The notes under the pieces were generated by a model, which saw only the letters and a program-made list of their open reading frames with translations, made no database searches and was not told the DNA's origin. Shown here in pieces: positions 10,969 to 24,809 of a stretch of DNA of 64,000 nucleotides. The stretch is taken from positions 372,001 through 436,000 of the forward strand of contig WIDE01000011.1 of NCBI GenBank assembly GCA_015039315.1. The letters are read 5' to 3'. The position numbers and the translations under genes are program-made. Source of the stretch: Clavulina sp. PMI_390. Its lineage: Eukaryota > Basidiomycota > Agaricomycetes > Cantharellales > Hydnaceae. Position 1 is the first letter of the stretch; each line of letters opens with the position of its first letter.

Positions 10969-13900
10969 CTACTTTGAGGTGGACATGGACTGTATACAAT
11001 GGTGGTTGCGTGAGCCAACGAAATCCGAGACAAGGGAGTGACAAACATACCGAATAACCATTCGTGAGGTTACGAGTGGAATGATGGTACGACAAACCAG
11101 CTGTGGCCTCAGTGCGATACGATGAGCGGTGACGGGCAGACTGCGAAGTCGAGCTCGACAAGGTATGCATGCTCGTGCCAGACGTGATTGGTGTCGCAGG
11201 GACAGAAGGGCCCGGAGCCAAGCGAGTGCCAGGGGTACGAGCGGTAAGTGGGGTAGGAGCACCGATCTGGGTCTTCTTTGGCGTCTCAAGAGTCGAAGTT
11301 TTGACGCGCGATGAGGAACTTGACGCTAGAAGGCGAGCGGCGGCGGGGGCTGTTGAAACTGGGGGCTTCCGGCGGTTGGCAGTGATAAACGGATGGCGAA
11401 GGGCGTTCTGAGGCTTCAGGCGGCGCTCTGGGTCCCAATGGAGGCACTTGGCAATAAAGTCTACAAAGTTCTCTTCATCACATCGGAGGACCTGAGCGAG
11501 GGTCTTGCTGCCTGCCCTTCGACGGCGGCCACGCGAATTGACGACTGGGCGAGGAGCTCCAGTACGATCTGAAGAGAACAAGTCAGCACAACCGTAATCT
11601 GGTAGAGCGGTAATGGAAGAAACAATCGGACTAACCAAAGAACAGGTTCTTGCGACCACTTCGAGCCACAATCTCCTTGTCAGGGACGCCGAGAACCTCC
11701 ATGATACACGCAAGCTGCTCTTGCTCATTTTCGCCTGGGAAAATGGGGTACCCAGTATAGAGCTCAGCAAGAATACAGCCCAAGCTCCACATGTCAATCG
11801 CCATGTGGTAGTTCAAACCCAGAATGACCTCTGGGGATCGGTAGAAGCGACTCTGGATGTAGGTGTATACTAGAAGAACCCAGATTACTATCGAAACAGC
11901 CGGAAATCGAGCATACAAAACTTACCCTTCTCGTGCTCAAAGCAGCTGCTGCCAAAATCAATTACTTTGAGTCCACTCTTCGCTGGATGGCGCAACAACA
12001 CATTCTCTGGTTTGAGATCACAGTGGACGACTCGGTGGTGGCGCATGAGGACGAGTGAGCGCAACATTTGGACGGTGAACCTTCGGATGAGGACTGTGGA
12101 GAAACCAGCGAACTGGTTTGCTTTGATCAACTCATACAGATTGATGCTGAGAAGCTCCATGACGATGCACAAGTGATCACGGAAGTAGAAGTGCTCTTGC
12201 ATCTGGATGACATGGTGCTTGTTCTCAGGATCCTAGAAGACAATATTAGCGCAGGCATAGGAAGTTTGATTTCAAGGCATGACGTACCCATTGTCGCAGG
12301 TTCTCAAGAATCTTGATTTCCACAAGTGCCTGGTGGTGGAAGCGCTTCTTGTTGCGAATAATCTTGACAGCAACTGAACCTCCCGTGGCATGATCTTTGC
12401 ACTGAAGCACTTGACCGAAAGAGCCCTTACCCAACACTTCGACAATCTCGTAGCGATAAGCAAGATGGTCTCCAGGGATGACAATATAGTCACCCCGTTC
12501 GTCATCATACCCGTAATTGTTGGTAGTGATTTCGGGCGTGGCCTGAGTCTTTTGGCTATGTGCACCAATGCAGTAGACCTTGTGGAAATCGAGAATCTCC
12601 GATTTTTCGAACGGCGAGAGATAAGCAGATTGGCTGCTACGCAGGAGGGCTGGAGAAAAATGGGTCAGCTATGGTTAACATAACAACAAAACGGCACAAA
12701 ACTACTCACAAGCTGAAGTCGAGGCAGGAGTCGGCGCAAAAGGCTCAGGGAACTTGTAGAGGTTGTCCAGCTCCTCCTTGGTCGCGCCACTAGCGATTTT
12801 GCGTGCCTGAGTGCGCTTCACGTACTCCATCATCTCTTCGTCGGCGGCGATCTCATCATCCTCCGCATTGCTTGACACTGGTGAGGGGGTAGAGCCAGTC
12901 TGGCGGCCGGACATTGGGGTAGCAGGTGTCATCTGCGAGATAGCAGGAGAAGTACGCGTAACAGGAAGGGAAACTTTCGGGCTCAGAAGCTTGAAGGACT
13001 TTGATGGTGTCAGGTGAGCCAACTTCGCAGAAAGACCATGTCCTTGCGAGTCACTCTGGGCAGAGGAGGTACTTGAAGAGATCGTAGGGGCTGACGACTT
13101 CCTCAGGCCAGCAAAGGCGGAGGTAGACGCGGTCGGCGGTTTCTTCACGCTAGAAGAGCCAGCGATCGGAGGAATGCTTGGCTTACGAGTAACAGACTGC
13201 TGCGAAGCTGTGCGTGCCAAAGGGCCTCGTTCTCTCGAGGTTGAAGAGTATACAGGTGTCGTCCCATGTGATGAAGGCGCGTCGCTCGTCTCTAGAACAC
13301 CAAAGTCTGACACTGATGGCCCTGGCGAGGGAGTGGCATCCACGGACTTGGTGCCCGTCGTAGCAGCCACAACCAGGCTAGACCTCCGACCAACACCCGA
13401 AACTGTAGCGGCTGCAGATGATTTAGCTACCGCTGGGGACTGGAGAGTGGAAGATCGGCTCGAAATCCGAGGGATTTTCGTTGGTGTCTCCTTGGTATCA
13501 ATCGAATTCCTTGGGTGGCCTGAAACTGGAGGATGAGAGTTGTAGGTCCCTACCGACGGGGACCCAGCAATCGGAGGGAGATTCTGGCGGGTGCTTCGCA
13601 GCGAGGAGTCTGAATTCTTGTTGGCGGGTGCACGAGGTGTGATGGAGGCAACAGAGGCACGACTGCGAGCAGTAGATGCTGGGGGCGGCATGAGCACTGA
13701 GTCACGCGAATCCCTCGGTTTCAGCGAGGCCACGCGACTAGCGGTTGACGATGACAGAGCACTGATCTGCATGGGTGGTAGCGCAACAGGCTTCGGCGTC
13801 TTCTGATCAGATGCAGACACCGTCTTTAGGCGAGACCACATTGTCGGTTCAGTATCGCAGTTAACCACAAGGTTATGGGCGGGTAGGAGGTTGAGAATAA

Positions 13901-16900
13901 TCGAACGAAAGCACGGCAGTCAGCAACCACATTCCACAGCGAGACAAGGAACCAAAAGAGCTATCCCCAAACACACTGAAAACTCACTTTGCCACGCTTT
14001 CTCCCCATCAACAACGAGATGCGGCTCTCGCTGCGGTCTTTATCTTCCTTCTTCTTGCTAGTGCTAGGCCCTGCACTGCTGCTCTCAGTTACAATGACCT
14101 CCTCCCGAATGGAAGCTTCCCTCTCGCGTTCCTTGAGCGCTTCAGCAACTTTATCTGGACCAACGCTCTTGCGTGATGAGCCCTTCAGTAAGCTCAACAC
14201 AGACGACTTACGAGTGGCGTGGGGATGAGCGGGGGGCAAGCCTTGGACATGACCTGTCGTAGGCTCTGATACAGGTGAAAGCACATCCAGGGAGTTGGTG
14301 GACTTGGAACCCATCGTGGATATTGAGATGCTTGACGCGTGGTGAGGAATATATGGCGGATGAGGGGGAGACTCGTTGTGGGACTGGGAGCTGCCACTTC
14401 CATTGCTCATCGTTTGGGCAGCGTTCGAGGGTTGAGGGGCAACCCTCATGCTAGACGAGGACGAGCGGCGGAAAAAGGGGATATTGGATGGTGTCAGTCT
14501 CTTTGAGCTGCTCCCTGAGGACTGCTGAGGCCTCATAGTTCCCGACGTTAACCCAGCAGATTGTGAAACACCAGGACTGATGTTGGTTCTCACCACCTGA
14601 GACGTTGTCTGGGTGCTGGAACTTGATTCCGTGCGACTGGGGGTCAATCGTTCGGGAGTACGGGCCTTGGCCTTCGCTGTGAGGGCTGGGGACGATGGTA
14701 TATCACCCCTTGGCCTCAAGCTTGCGCTGCTAGGGGAGGGGTGTACGCTCATACTTCCCGACGCTGAGACAGGATACTCAGAGACTGTCGCTCCTACGCT
14801 AGGTGAGATGGGCGAGTGCACAACGGACCAAGGCTCTGAGCTTGTTTGCGACGAACTGGTAGATTGACGAGCTTTACTCTTGCGTGGAGTGTTTGGTGAG
14901 GACTTGCTGCTCGAGTCTTTGTCCTTATCTCTGCCAGGAGACTTGAGGCTGAGGGCGTTGGTGAAACTCCACTTCTTGGTGGGCCCACGGGCAGGAGCCG
15001 GCTGCGTTTGAGGTCTGGTACGAGAAGTGGCAGGGGTCGTTGGGGGGTAGTCGATAGTAGGGATAGTGAAGGTGTGATCTTCATCAACAGGAGTCATAAG
15101 CGGAGGTGTTGCCACCTGCTTAGTTGAGGTGGTTGGAGAGGCATCGTTCGTTGAGTACGCGTACGGGCTTCCCAAAGGCTGAACATTGAAATGAGCCGAC
15201 AAAGGCGACTGATAAGCCTTGGGCAAAGGAGGGACAGGTGGTATACCAGCAGCATCCAGCTCGTCCCCGCCATCTCCATTCGCAAGCGCAGCCGTATGAT
15301 TCTTCAGGGCAATGAACTCGGAATTGACGCTCGAAATGTCAGAACCCCCACTGCTTCTGCGGAGCTTTCCAGCTGAATTACGATGGGAGAGGGCAGAAGC
15401 AGATGTAGTGCTCGTCGCGCTAGACAAATTAATCGAATCCCTTGAGCTTGTCGTTGGCGTGCCTGTTGTTGCACTAGCGGATGAGGCGGAACCTCGTTTA
15501 AGATAACTTGCTGCGCGTGGGCTGGAGGAGATCCCACTGGTATGGTGGAAATCCTTGCTTGAGTGCTTGGAGGAGGGGAACTGAGGGGTGTGTAGAATCG
15601 GATCATCTTGCGACGCGAAGCCCTGATGCATGTCAATAATCTCTTGAGGCACAGAGGCCACCATGGAGCCCGCTTCCCTGGCATGATCATGATTATGCGA
15701 CTGAGATTGAGGTTGAGATTGGGGTTGAGGGTGGGGTGCAGCAGCGCTGGGGTTGGTATGAGAATCCCTCTCGCGTTCGCGGTCTCGCTCACGAGTCAGA
15801 TGCTGATGCGAATCCCGATGTGGGTTGTGCGAGTCGCGATGATGCTCCCTGTCCCTACCATTCGAGATAGCCTCCCTTCCTTCCCATCCACTTGCAGCCA
15901 ATCCACCCCTCGAAGCTGGGGTGCCTGGCCGCGAATTGGCGCGAGAGCTGCCAAATGAACTGCGCGCTTTCAATGATCTGCCCGAAATACCATCGAGTTT
16001 TCGCAAAGCTTCGACTGTCGCAGAATCATCCATCCCAGACCATCCTTCTTGAGTTCCCCGGAGCAGTGAATGGGCTACACTGGGCGAGGAATGGTGTGCT
16101 GTAGCAGTAGGACGCCGAGGCGTATCACCATCAGTGCTAAAGTACGCTTTATCCGGGGCACCGCTGCCCGGTGTTGAAGGAAGTGGTGCAGTAGATTCAG
16201 AGGGGCGCAGTCTCGAATGCGTCGTAGGAGGGGTCGAAAGCACACCGCCAGCCGAAACCAAGTGCGTTGATGGGCTCGCCAATGGCGACCCATGCACAGA
16301 AGTTGGAGGGGTGGCAAACGATCCACCAGCACCACCAGTACTTGTAGTAGCACCACCAAAATCACTGCTGAAGACGCGGCGAGCATCGATGGAGCTCGTC
16401 GAACCCTGTTGCGTGTGCCCGCCTGCATGGGATGCAGAGCGTGCCGCACGGCTCAAGCTGCCGCTAGATCCTGCAGCAAGACCCATGCCAGTACTGTCCG
16501 TGCGTCTGCGATCGCGAGGACGATCACGATCTTTGAGAGCGGGGCTCCCAACCATGCTGGTCCGATGCCTTCTTGAGCGTTCCCTATCTCTCCCATCTGC
16601 AGAGTCCCTATCGCTTCCCTGCCCAGAGGGGCCTATAGACAGCCCAGTCGTCTTGGAAATAAGTACTCCAAACTGATCGCGTTCGAACTCGTCTGAGGTG
16701 CGCTTTTTTGCTTTGTGCGGGCCGGGATTTGTTTGGAAGGCGGATGGTGGTGAAGAGGGGTTCGAGAGTGCGGAGAGTGTCGTAGAGGAAGATGATTCGT
16801 TCGAAATGCGTGGTGCGGGGGCATTCAGAGCGGCTCGGGGGGAGGCAGTGGTGCTGGGATGTGCATGAGTATGCGGAGTGGCAGTAGAGGCGGAGGAAGG

Positions 16901-18399
16901 AGGCGTGACGATGGCAGGGCTTGGGAGCAGGGGCTGTGCTGCTTGAGCTTGGGGTGGGGCATTAGTAGAGGGAAGATGAGGGTGATGATGTGAGGAAGAA
17001 GGTTTTGCTTCCGCAGCTGGTTTGGTTCTTGGGGCAGGGGGCTTGTAGAGGATTTCTTCACCCCCACTTTCTTCCGTGCTCACGTCACGAGCACGGGCAG
17101 GATTGCGGGCATTTCGTGTTGGGGGGTCAAAGGGGGGAATACGGGGCAGAGGGGCAGATACGGGGACGGAGGGGGGGTTCTGGAGGAGAGAAAATAGTGA
17201 GTAATATGTTCACGTAAGATTGTGACGCTCGCCATCTAGGTAACTCGAAAAAGGGTCACTTACGGAGTTAACTAGGTCATAATCGGAAGAGTCCTGATCG
17301 TTAAATATGGATGTGCCCCACGAAGGGGTGGTTGTAGCATCATAGGGCGCAAAAGTGCTCTCAACGTTGAATTTGGGGCGGTTGCGGCGGGTTTCTCGCG
17401 CGCCCGTGCTGCTATCAGACGAAACCCAACGTGGAGTGGCCAATTCCCCGACACCAACGAGGCCTTGTCGATCTATTGCGCTAGCATCGCGAGACGGCGT
17501 CTTGGGTTCAAAGGGAGCATCAGAGTTATCCCAACGTTGATGGTAGCTGGATGTTGTGGACGTCGAGGCTTTCCTAGGGGGGAGACTATGGGAAGAAGAA
17601 GCAGAGGCGATGACAGCAGCAGACTCGGCAGGGAGCGGGGGTGGATCTTGGTCGTAAGGGGAGCCTTCGCGGGAAGAGGTGAAGCCATAGTAGTACGGGT
17701 CGAGTGACGAGGATGCGTCGGAAGATGTGCGACCGCGGCTTCTGCTTCCTTCTGATGGTGCGGATGGGGTCACCGAAATCTGCAGCGGCGAAGGCTGTGA
17801 TCATGATGACGAAGATGGAGATGGCGATGGAGGGTTAGCGATAAACATTAGTGTTATGAGAACAGACGTGCCTTTTCACGACGATTAGTCGGGGACCAGG
17901 CCTGAGCGCTGGAGCCAGTGACGGACGTAGGGGCACGTTGCCATTGTTGTTGGCCATCTGACTCGGGAGGCACTTCAGAAAAATCCCATTCGTCTGAATC
18001 ATCCACAGTCGCAGAGGCGCCCACATCGTGGACTTTGTGCTCGAATCCCGAATCTCCGTTTGGCTCCGCATTGGATTGGGTAGCCCGCGCGATTGCGGAG
18101 GCGTTGCCGGCACGATAGTCGTCTCTCTCACGGGATGCGGACGCATGAGGGTCCCGACGGCGCGCAGATGTACTTGAGGACTGGTTCTGAAGCGACAAGT
18201 GCTGCTGTGGGGGGCCAAAATCAGAATCAGACGTGAGGCCGGACATTCCAAAGTGGGGTGGCGAAACGTCGAGCAGACGGCTGGCGCGCTGCGCCGCGTC
18301 TGACGCGCGCGAGTTGATGGCTAGAGGAGACCGCGAGAAACGTCCTGGGGCGTTGTCGGCGTTGTCGTCCTGGGGCAGAGGTCGCAGCTGGTCAGGCAT
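10969..18399 (-). CDS. DYRK-family protein kinase (Pom1-like) with very long disordered N-terminus
   Basis: Nine exons join with exact phase: 17872-18399, 17264-17779, 13988-17179, 12710-13823, 12288-12649, 11926-12232, 11636-11869, 11051-11568, 10969-10989, giving 2,263 residues. The first ~1,700 residues are Ser/Pro/Thr-rich and probably disordered, with patches of Arg-Asp-Arg and His. Then comes the DYRK homology box ([14 protein letters not shown]) and a kinase domain with [50 protein letters not shown] and the activation loop [14 protein letters not shown], whose YxY is the tyrosine autophosphorylated in DYRKs. In yeasts, Pom1/Yak1-type kinases control polarity, division or stress. The first intron seems to use a GC donor (AAAAG|GCACGT). 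Splicing of exon 3 to exon 4 (RGK|TVSASD) argues for one gene, although a separate start at 13868 is possible. Confidence 0.88.
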
Positions 18400-18979
18400 T
18401 CAACACCAACGAGCGAACGCGCCCTCACGACGATGAAAGAAAAAGAAGAAAATCTAAAGGGGATGCAGAGCAGCCGTAATCCGTAGGCCGACTGCACCTG
18501 TCAGCCTCGGCGTCGTCGTCGTCCTGGTTCGTGACGGCGACAGCGACCCAAACGCGCAGGTCGAGTTTGGCAACGAGCGCCGCGTGTTTTTGTGTTTTCG
18601 ATGTAAACGGAGGCGCAGGCCTGGGCCGGGCGCTTACCGCGATACCAAACAAAAAGTTCATAACAATTTTCTCCTCTTCCCAATAGGGGTCTCTCTCTGT
18701 CTCGTTCTATAGCTATGCAGTACAGTACATCAGAACTAAAATGGCCCAGAGAGCCTACAGGAGCTTGCTGGTTTGCAGGACCGATGGACAGGACAATCGA
18801 GCAAGAACCCGCTTCTAGAAGCGGCCAAGCGGGAGCGGGCCAGCGGCAAAGTGCGGTATAGAACGAGTGGAAAATACGCCCCATAATCACATCCAACGAT
18901 TAGCATCAATGGCGCGAATATTTCGCGGGTTGGCGATGTGCACTAGGTTCAACGCTGCTGACCGTTGCCACCAGCCCAT
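18400..18979. other. Intergenic region upstream of the DYRK kinase
   Basis: Holds the 5' flank of the kinase gene and the 3' flank of the DUF4477 gene (both minus). No gene or repeat is seen. Confidence 0.5.
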
Positions 18980-20793
18980 TCAAAACCCAAAGATCGCATC
19001 GATCTCGTTCCCAGAAGATTTTTTCGCTCGCTTTTTGGGCTTCTCTTTGTCACCTTTCATTTTCTTGATCGGCTTGGTGGCAGAGCTCATGGCCTGGGAC
19101 TCGTCATTCCCAGTCGAGGCTTCGGGTTGATCTTGCTCCCTGGGCCGTTTCTTCATCGAAGGGACGGCCACAGATGAGGAGGTGGATGGGGCTGCCAGTG
19201 AAGATGCCGAATTTGATACTGAAGTGGGATTTGGGGCCAGCTTCGTTGTGGACGTGGACGGCTGTGTGGATCGGCCCGAAGTAGTAGGGTGTTAGTATTG
19301 TGAAAAGATGGCATTATCTGGATACGGACCTTCTCAGCAATTGACGAAAATGCATCCGGGTTCCGCACCTTCTTTTCCTTGCTTGACTTCGTCTGGTGAG
19401 GTCGAGTATCGAGCCTCGGTAACACGCTTGATCCCATCTTCAATGGAGTAGTCATCGTGGGCTCTTGAGCCAACAGCGCTGGATCATCTAAGTCGATAGA
19501 ACTCGAAGCGAAACTGATCGAGAGGGCTTCGCCTTGTTCCAATAGCGACGAAGGTGGAATCTCTACAGAAAGCGAGCGAGAGATTCTCTCATCAAGCGCA
19601 TGGATGTCATCTAGGACGACAGCATCCGTGGAGGAGGATGACGACAATAGCAACGATGGTCCGCTCTTTTCTTTTGTGACTCCAAGGACCTTAGAAGTTG
19701 CTGAGATTGGGTGCATAGCAATGTCCACTCCCTCTGACCTTGCCACCGATTGTCCAATGTCTTCTTCATCGAGAGGCGCATTTGGCCGTATGACATTGCC
19801 ATCAGCTTGGAGAATAGGGAAACGAGAAGCGTTATGGCTCTGGGAGTGTACGACTGGAGGAGGGAGTCCGAGCGGCGACCTCGACGATCGACCAGGTAAG
19901 GACTTTGGAACAGGCTTTGCGCACTGTGGGAAATTGAACGCGTTTGGGTGGGAGGATTAATAGCCTGGCAAGCTATATAAACGGTTGACGCACATTCAAG
20001 ACTTTTGCAATGTCCTGTACCGTGGACCAAAGTGATTCAAGGTTGTTATGAATTTCCAGAACCAGGGCGTGACACCGACTTGTGATAGCGACAAGGGTCA
20101 GCGCGAGCGGGAGGAACGTCGATGACTGGATAAGCTGTTCCAGGGAGCTGCCGATAGAGTTTGTCAGATTCTTCGGTCGTATGTCCGTAGATGAATAAGA
20201 TACTACCGAAAGGCAGAGAAGAACACTGATTCGGCCTGCATCATCCAATACAACAAAGTTAGTGAATACAGCGGGCTTGAACATACGAAAATCAAGAACT
20301 TACCTTGTTCAACAAAGCAGATAGCCCGTATAGTCGATGGAGTGTGGATGCAATCAACTTGCCAGAGGGCAAGTGAGTCCACGCTTGGCGCTTTTGACTG
20401 GAATACGCAATCTCATATATTAGCGAACCAACCCCTCATACTAGCATCACTTACTTACGCCTTCAGTGTTGTCTCTCCTTTGTTTGTACTGCCAGATTCA
20501 AAGAATGCTGCTCTCAACGCCTCCCCACAGGTCCCCGCCCTGCCACTCTTCCCTTGACCCAATAGCTTCGCACATAATCTCTTCATATCCCCTACGTGTC
20601 TCCAAAATAGTGCAGATCGATGCTGGTTCTTGCTCTTGTAGTATAGCCTCCCGAGCACTTGCGCTTCCTCCGCTAAAGCTTGCTCCAGGGTATGGATGGG
20701 TTTGAGCGAGACACGAAGAGACTTGAGGGAGGTATCAATAGCTGAATGGAGGCCCGGATTGAGGGATGAGCGAGGAAGGCGAGAAGATGTCAT
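18980..20793 (-). CDS. Nepro/DUF4477 domain protein (putative RNase MRP-associated factor)
   Basis: Six exons on the minus strand. The N-terminal domain reads LNPGLHSAIDTSLKSLRVSL, then the family hallmark GRLYYKSKNQHRSALFWRHV, then LPSGKLIASTLHRLYGLSAL and SLEQLIQSSTFLPLALTLVA followed by ITSRCHALVLEI. The rest is Ser/Pro-rich. The C-terminus is strongly basic (KKMKGDKEKPKKRAKKSS) and ends EIDAIFGF, suiting a nuclear or nucleolar protein. Human NEPRO binds RNase MRP, and the motif resembles the yeast Rmp1 region. The functional link is inference. The start at 20793 (MTSSRLPRSS) is preferred. An in-frame ATG at 20904 would add 37 residues of unusual composition. It lies in the same direction as TGS1, another RNA-maturation gene. 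Confidence 0.8.
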
Positions 20794-21074
20794 CGTTGCT
20801 TCAAACGTTGACGTGCGCGACGCATGCAGAGAATTCGGAAGGAAGTTGACATCGAGAGCGCAAAAAGGCGAGCCAAACATATGAGCCAGTCGAATCCCCA
20901 CCAAAATGGTTAATATAAGGACTAAAACAGGTCTGCTATGATATCAAAACAAGGGGATAGAGGAGTGAACGGCAGTATGAATTAATGCATCATCGAGAGG
21001 GTAATGGGGTATACAAGCGGTCGAGATGAGACTCAGACATATTCCGCCAAAAAATTTTGCAGTCCAAAGGAAAG

Positions 21075-22234
<1,160 letters not shown>

Positions 22235-22478
22235 AGCAGGAGGCGACTATTTGGCCAAGTTTACACTGACGATGATTCGACCCAAACATTGCAGAACCAG
22301 ATCGCGACCGCCTGTGTAGTGGAAGAGACACCCTCTTACACCACGCCAAAGTCTCGCGGAAATATGGGCTCAGGCTATATTGCGCCCGAAGTTCGTGTAG
22401 TAGTCATAACGCACTAAAAACTATCCTCCGCATCGCCCTTCTTGCAGTTTACTAGGACGTGCAGCAATGTTTAGCACC

Positions 22479-22726
22479 TCACATCCAAGCAGGCGTCGGA
22501 GGAATCAAATAGTATTCGGTGATGTACTTCATCGCATGGGTCTGCTCACGAATCTTGCCAGTCCAGGAATACACCAGGAGGAGCAATTTTGCGCGAGGTT
22601 TATCGATGGAAGTTTCAGATGCCTTACCTCATTGATTTGATCTTGGCAAGACTGTGTGCGCAGAATTGATTCTCGTGTGCCATGGAAACGTAGAAAATTC
22701 GCCAAGCTTGTGTCCCTCAAACACAT
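22479..22726 (-). CDS. Candidate small spliced protein (57 residues)
   Basis: Not recognised. Two exons are proposed: 22628-22726 (33 codons, MCLRDTSLANFLRFHGTRES ending QDQINE) and 22479-22553 (25 codons with stop, IREQTHAMKYITEYYLIPPT ending PAWM). The intron is 74 bases with donor GAG|GTAAGG and acceptor GGCAAG, phase 0. A TATA-like stretch (cctataaatagag, about 22841-22853) precedes the start at normal distance. The product would be soluble, with an amphipathic N-terminal helix, and could be a small mitochondrial or complex subunit. Evidence is only frame, splice signals and protein-like composition, so expression or conservation is needed. Confidence 0.45.
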
Positions 22727-23355
22727 GATTCAAGCCACAGCTGGCCCGACGGATCGCGGAATCCCTGTCTCTCAATTTGATATGTCCAGCACATGGGACC
22801 TGGCGTCTGGTACAATGTTTGTTTTGGAGTCGACTCTATTTATAGGCGCGACCATGCTAAAATTCCCTTGGCGCTAATTCCGCAATTCAGCTGGTCGCCC
22901 TTGGGTCAGGTTCCTCGCCTCGAGAATCAACAGTGATCCTCCTCCAGTTAATCGAATCCACTATCAGTAGCATCCATTTCATCATGACAGGGCTGGACAC
23001 TGCTTCTTTTCTGCCCCTCCCAGTCTCTCAAATGGCTTTTGCGTTTTGGTCACAGCCCGAATCTCGTCTATTGGATTGCATGCGATTGCCGCCCCAGTTG
23101 CGTCCCTAAATTGTCTGATGGCAACCGCGGTGGAGCTACCCCACGTTGTAGAATTGTTCGAAGAAGTATTGGCGCTCAGTATGTAAAAGAAAGTATTTGA
23201 ATACCTTTCACGGAGTCTACGGTCAAGTCATCCCGTGACAGTACCCATGGGCTGCTCAACCCTATAAAGGCGGCAGAAGCTCCCGTCTGGACCAGATTCA
23301 GGTTCTCAGCCCCCACCTTCCTTTTAGCAACTTATCCTAGACCAAACTCGGCGCC
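22727..23355. other. Divergent intergenic region; TATA of copy B
   Basis: Shared upstream region of the small minus-strand candidate and cupredoxin copy B. A TATA-like element (tataaagg, 23263-23270) lies about 90 bases before the ATG of copy B. Confidence 0.5.
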
Positions 23356-24299
23356 ATGCACTTTGCCTCCGCTCTTGCCACAATCCTTCCCTTCGTGGCT
23401 GCCTCGTATGCTGTGAGTGCAACTGGCTCTTTTTTCTTTTTTCATTCACGCCAATGACCCATACGATCTCCACAGGTCCACGTGAACGTCACCGCCGGAG
23501 TGGGTGGCCCAGTCTACAACCCATCAAACATTACAGCCGCTGCTGGCGATGTTATTGATTTCCACTTCACTGGCCCTCAGGTACGTTACGTCGCGTCTCC
23601 ATTGGCTCATCAATGTACTTACACCCGTCGCGCTAACGAAACCATGATAGACCGCAACCCAGGTCACTTTCGCCGCCCCATGCACTCCCGTGGTTGGAGG
23701 GTTCAATTCTGGCACGTGAGTGCTCTACTGTACTCTCAAAGCTCAATACCCGATACTCATACTCAATCAATGGGAACGGGAATTTATTATATAGGGAGGC
23801 AAACGGCACCGTCTACTCCTTGACAGTGAATGATACGAAACCCATTTGGATTTCTTGCCAGATTCCTGGGTGAGTTGCCTTGTGCCTTATGTTGGGCTCC
23901 TTGACCTATGAGAAGCCGTGTGCTTACGTTGTTATCGGGGGATCTAGACACTGCCAGGCTGGTATGGTGTTCTCCGTCAACGCCCCTCTCACTGGCAATA
24001 TGACTTACGCTAAATTCCTGGTAAGGACTTCTTTGGGCGTCAATTCACCAGAACCCTTCTCACCTTCGGAATGTCCCTTGCTAAATCCTTAGGCCGCTGC
24101 TAAGGCGACCGCCTCAAACACTACTACTACTGGCTCTCCTTCGTCGGCCACTTCCAGCGGCAGCCCATCCAAGTCCACAACTACGTCGTCCAAGAGCTCT
24201 GCCAACACACAAGCTAGCGTGTTCACCTTCACTACTGCGAGCTTTGGAATTGCTTCTACCCTACTTGTCACCGTGTTGTCGAGCGCTTTTCTTAGTTAG
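23356..24299 (+). CDS. Secreted GPI-anchored cupredoxin-like protein, copy B
   Basis: Six exons with the same intron positions as the other copies. Signal peptide MHFASALATILPFVAASYA, then VHVNVTAGVGGPVYNPSNIT. The third exon gives TATQVTFAAPCTPVVGGFNS and the fourth PIWISCQIPG, joined to HCQAGMVFSVN. The Cys, second His and Met ligands of a type 1 copper site and both disulfide Cys are present. The first ligand is not: FTGPQ|TATQ places Gln where D-G have His. The stalk is a short Thr/Ser region with poly-Thr, then a hydrophobic tail (FTTASFGIASTLLVTVLSSA) fitting a GPI signal. First member of the same-strand array. Confidence 0.86.
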
Positions 24300-24809
24300 C
24301 TTGTGAAGCGCTCTCTCCTAGAGCATCTGGTTGGATTTTTTGGACTCATTTATCTTCTCATTCTGCTTTAATTATGGTGGAGGCATAATCTTTGCCCCAA
24401 TATTTGCAGGTTGTTTGCTGATCTTAATCACTCCTCACAATCAACTGAGCTTTATAGTAAGTCACACGTACCTCGAATACCTTAGGTTATCCACAGTGCG
24501 CAGTATCGCCTAGTTGGCTGGCCGAAAGCCACCTTCTTCCATTTCCAAGTTGTAGCGCTCGCAATTCATTCGAGCAGTGTTGCGTAGCCTGAATGCACTA
24601 GACGATGGTATCATAAAAAAACTATCAGTAGGCCATACCACCAAACTCATGGAAGACCGCAATCTTCCGCTGTCGACGGCCTCCGTGATGGAGCTGCATG
24701 GGAGGGGCCAACCCATCTGCAGTCAAAAGTAGCACAAGTCTCCGTAACCACGGGACCAGCACAGTCAGTAAAATAACTATATCAACGGGTCCAATCGCAG
24801 GGTGCGAAA
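24300..24809. other. 3' flank of copy B, duplicated after copy C
   Basis: No gene. The stretch around 24370-24600 (attatggtggaggcataatc onward) can be aligned by eye with 26845-27060 downstream of pseudogene C, showing that gene flanks were duplicated together with the genes. Confidence 0.6.

Noticed and set aside
13868..13990. Separate kinase gene starting at 13868
   Set aside because: A GTGAGT donor at 13987 and the CTAAAG acceptor at 13824 join the two large frames in phase, giving RGKTVSASD. One gene is the simpler reading, though not proven.
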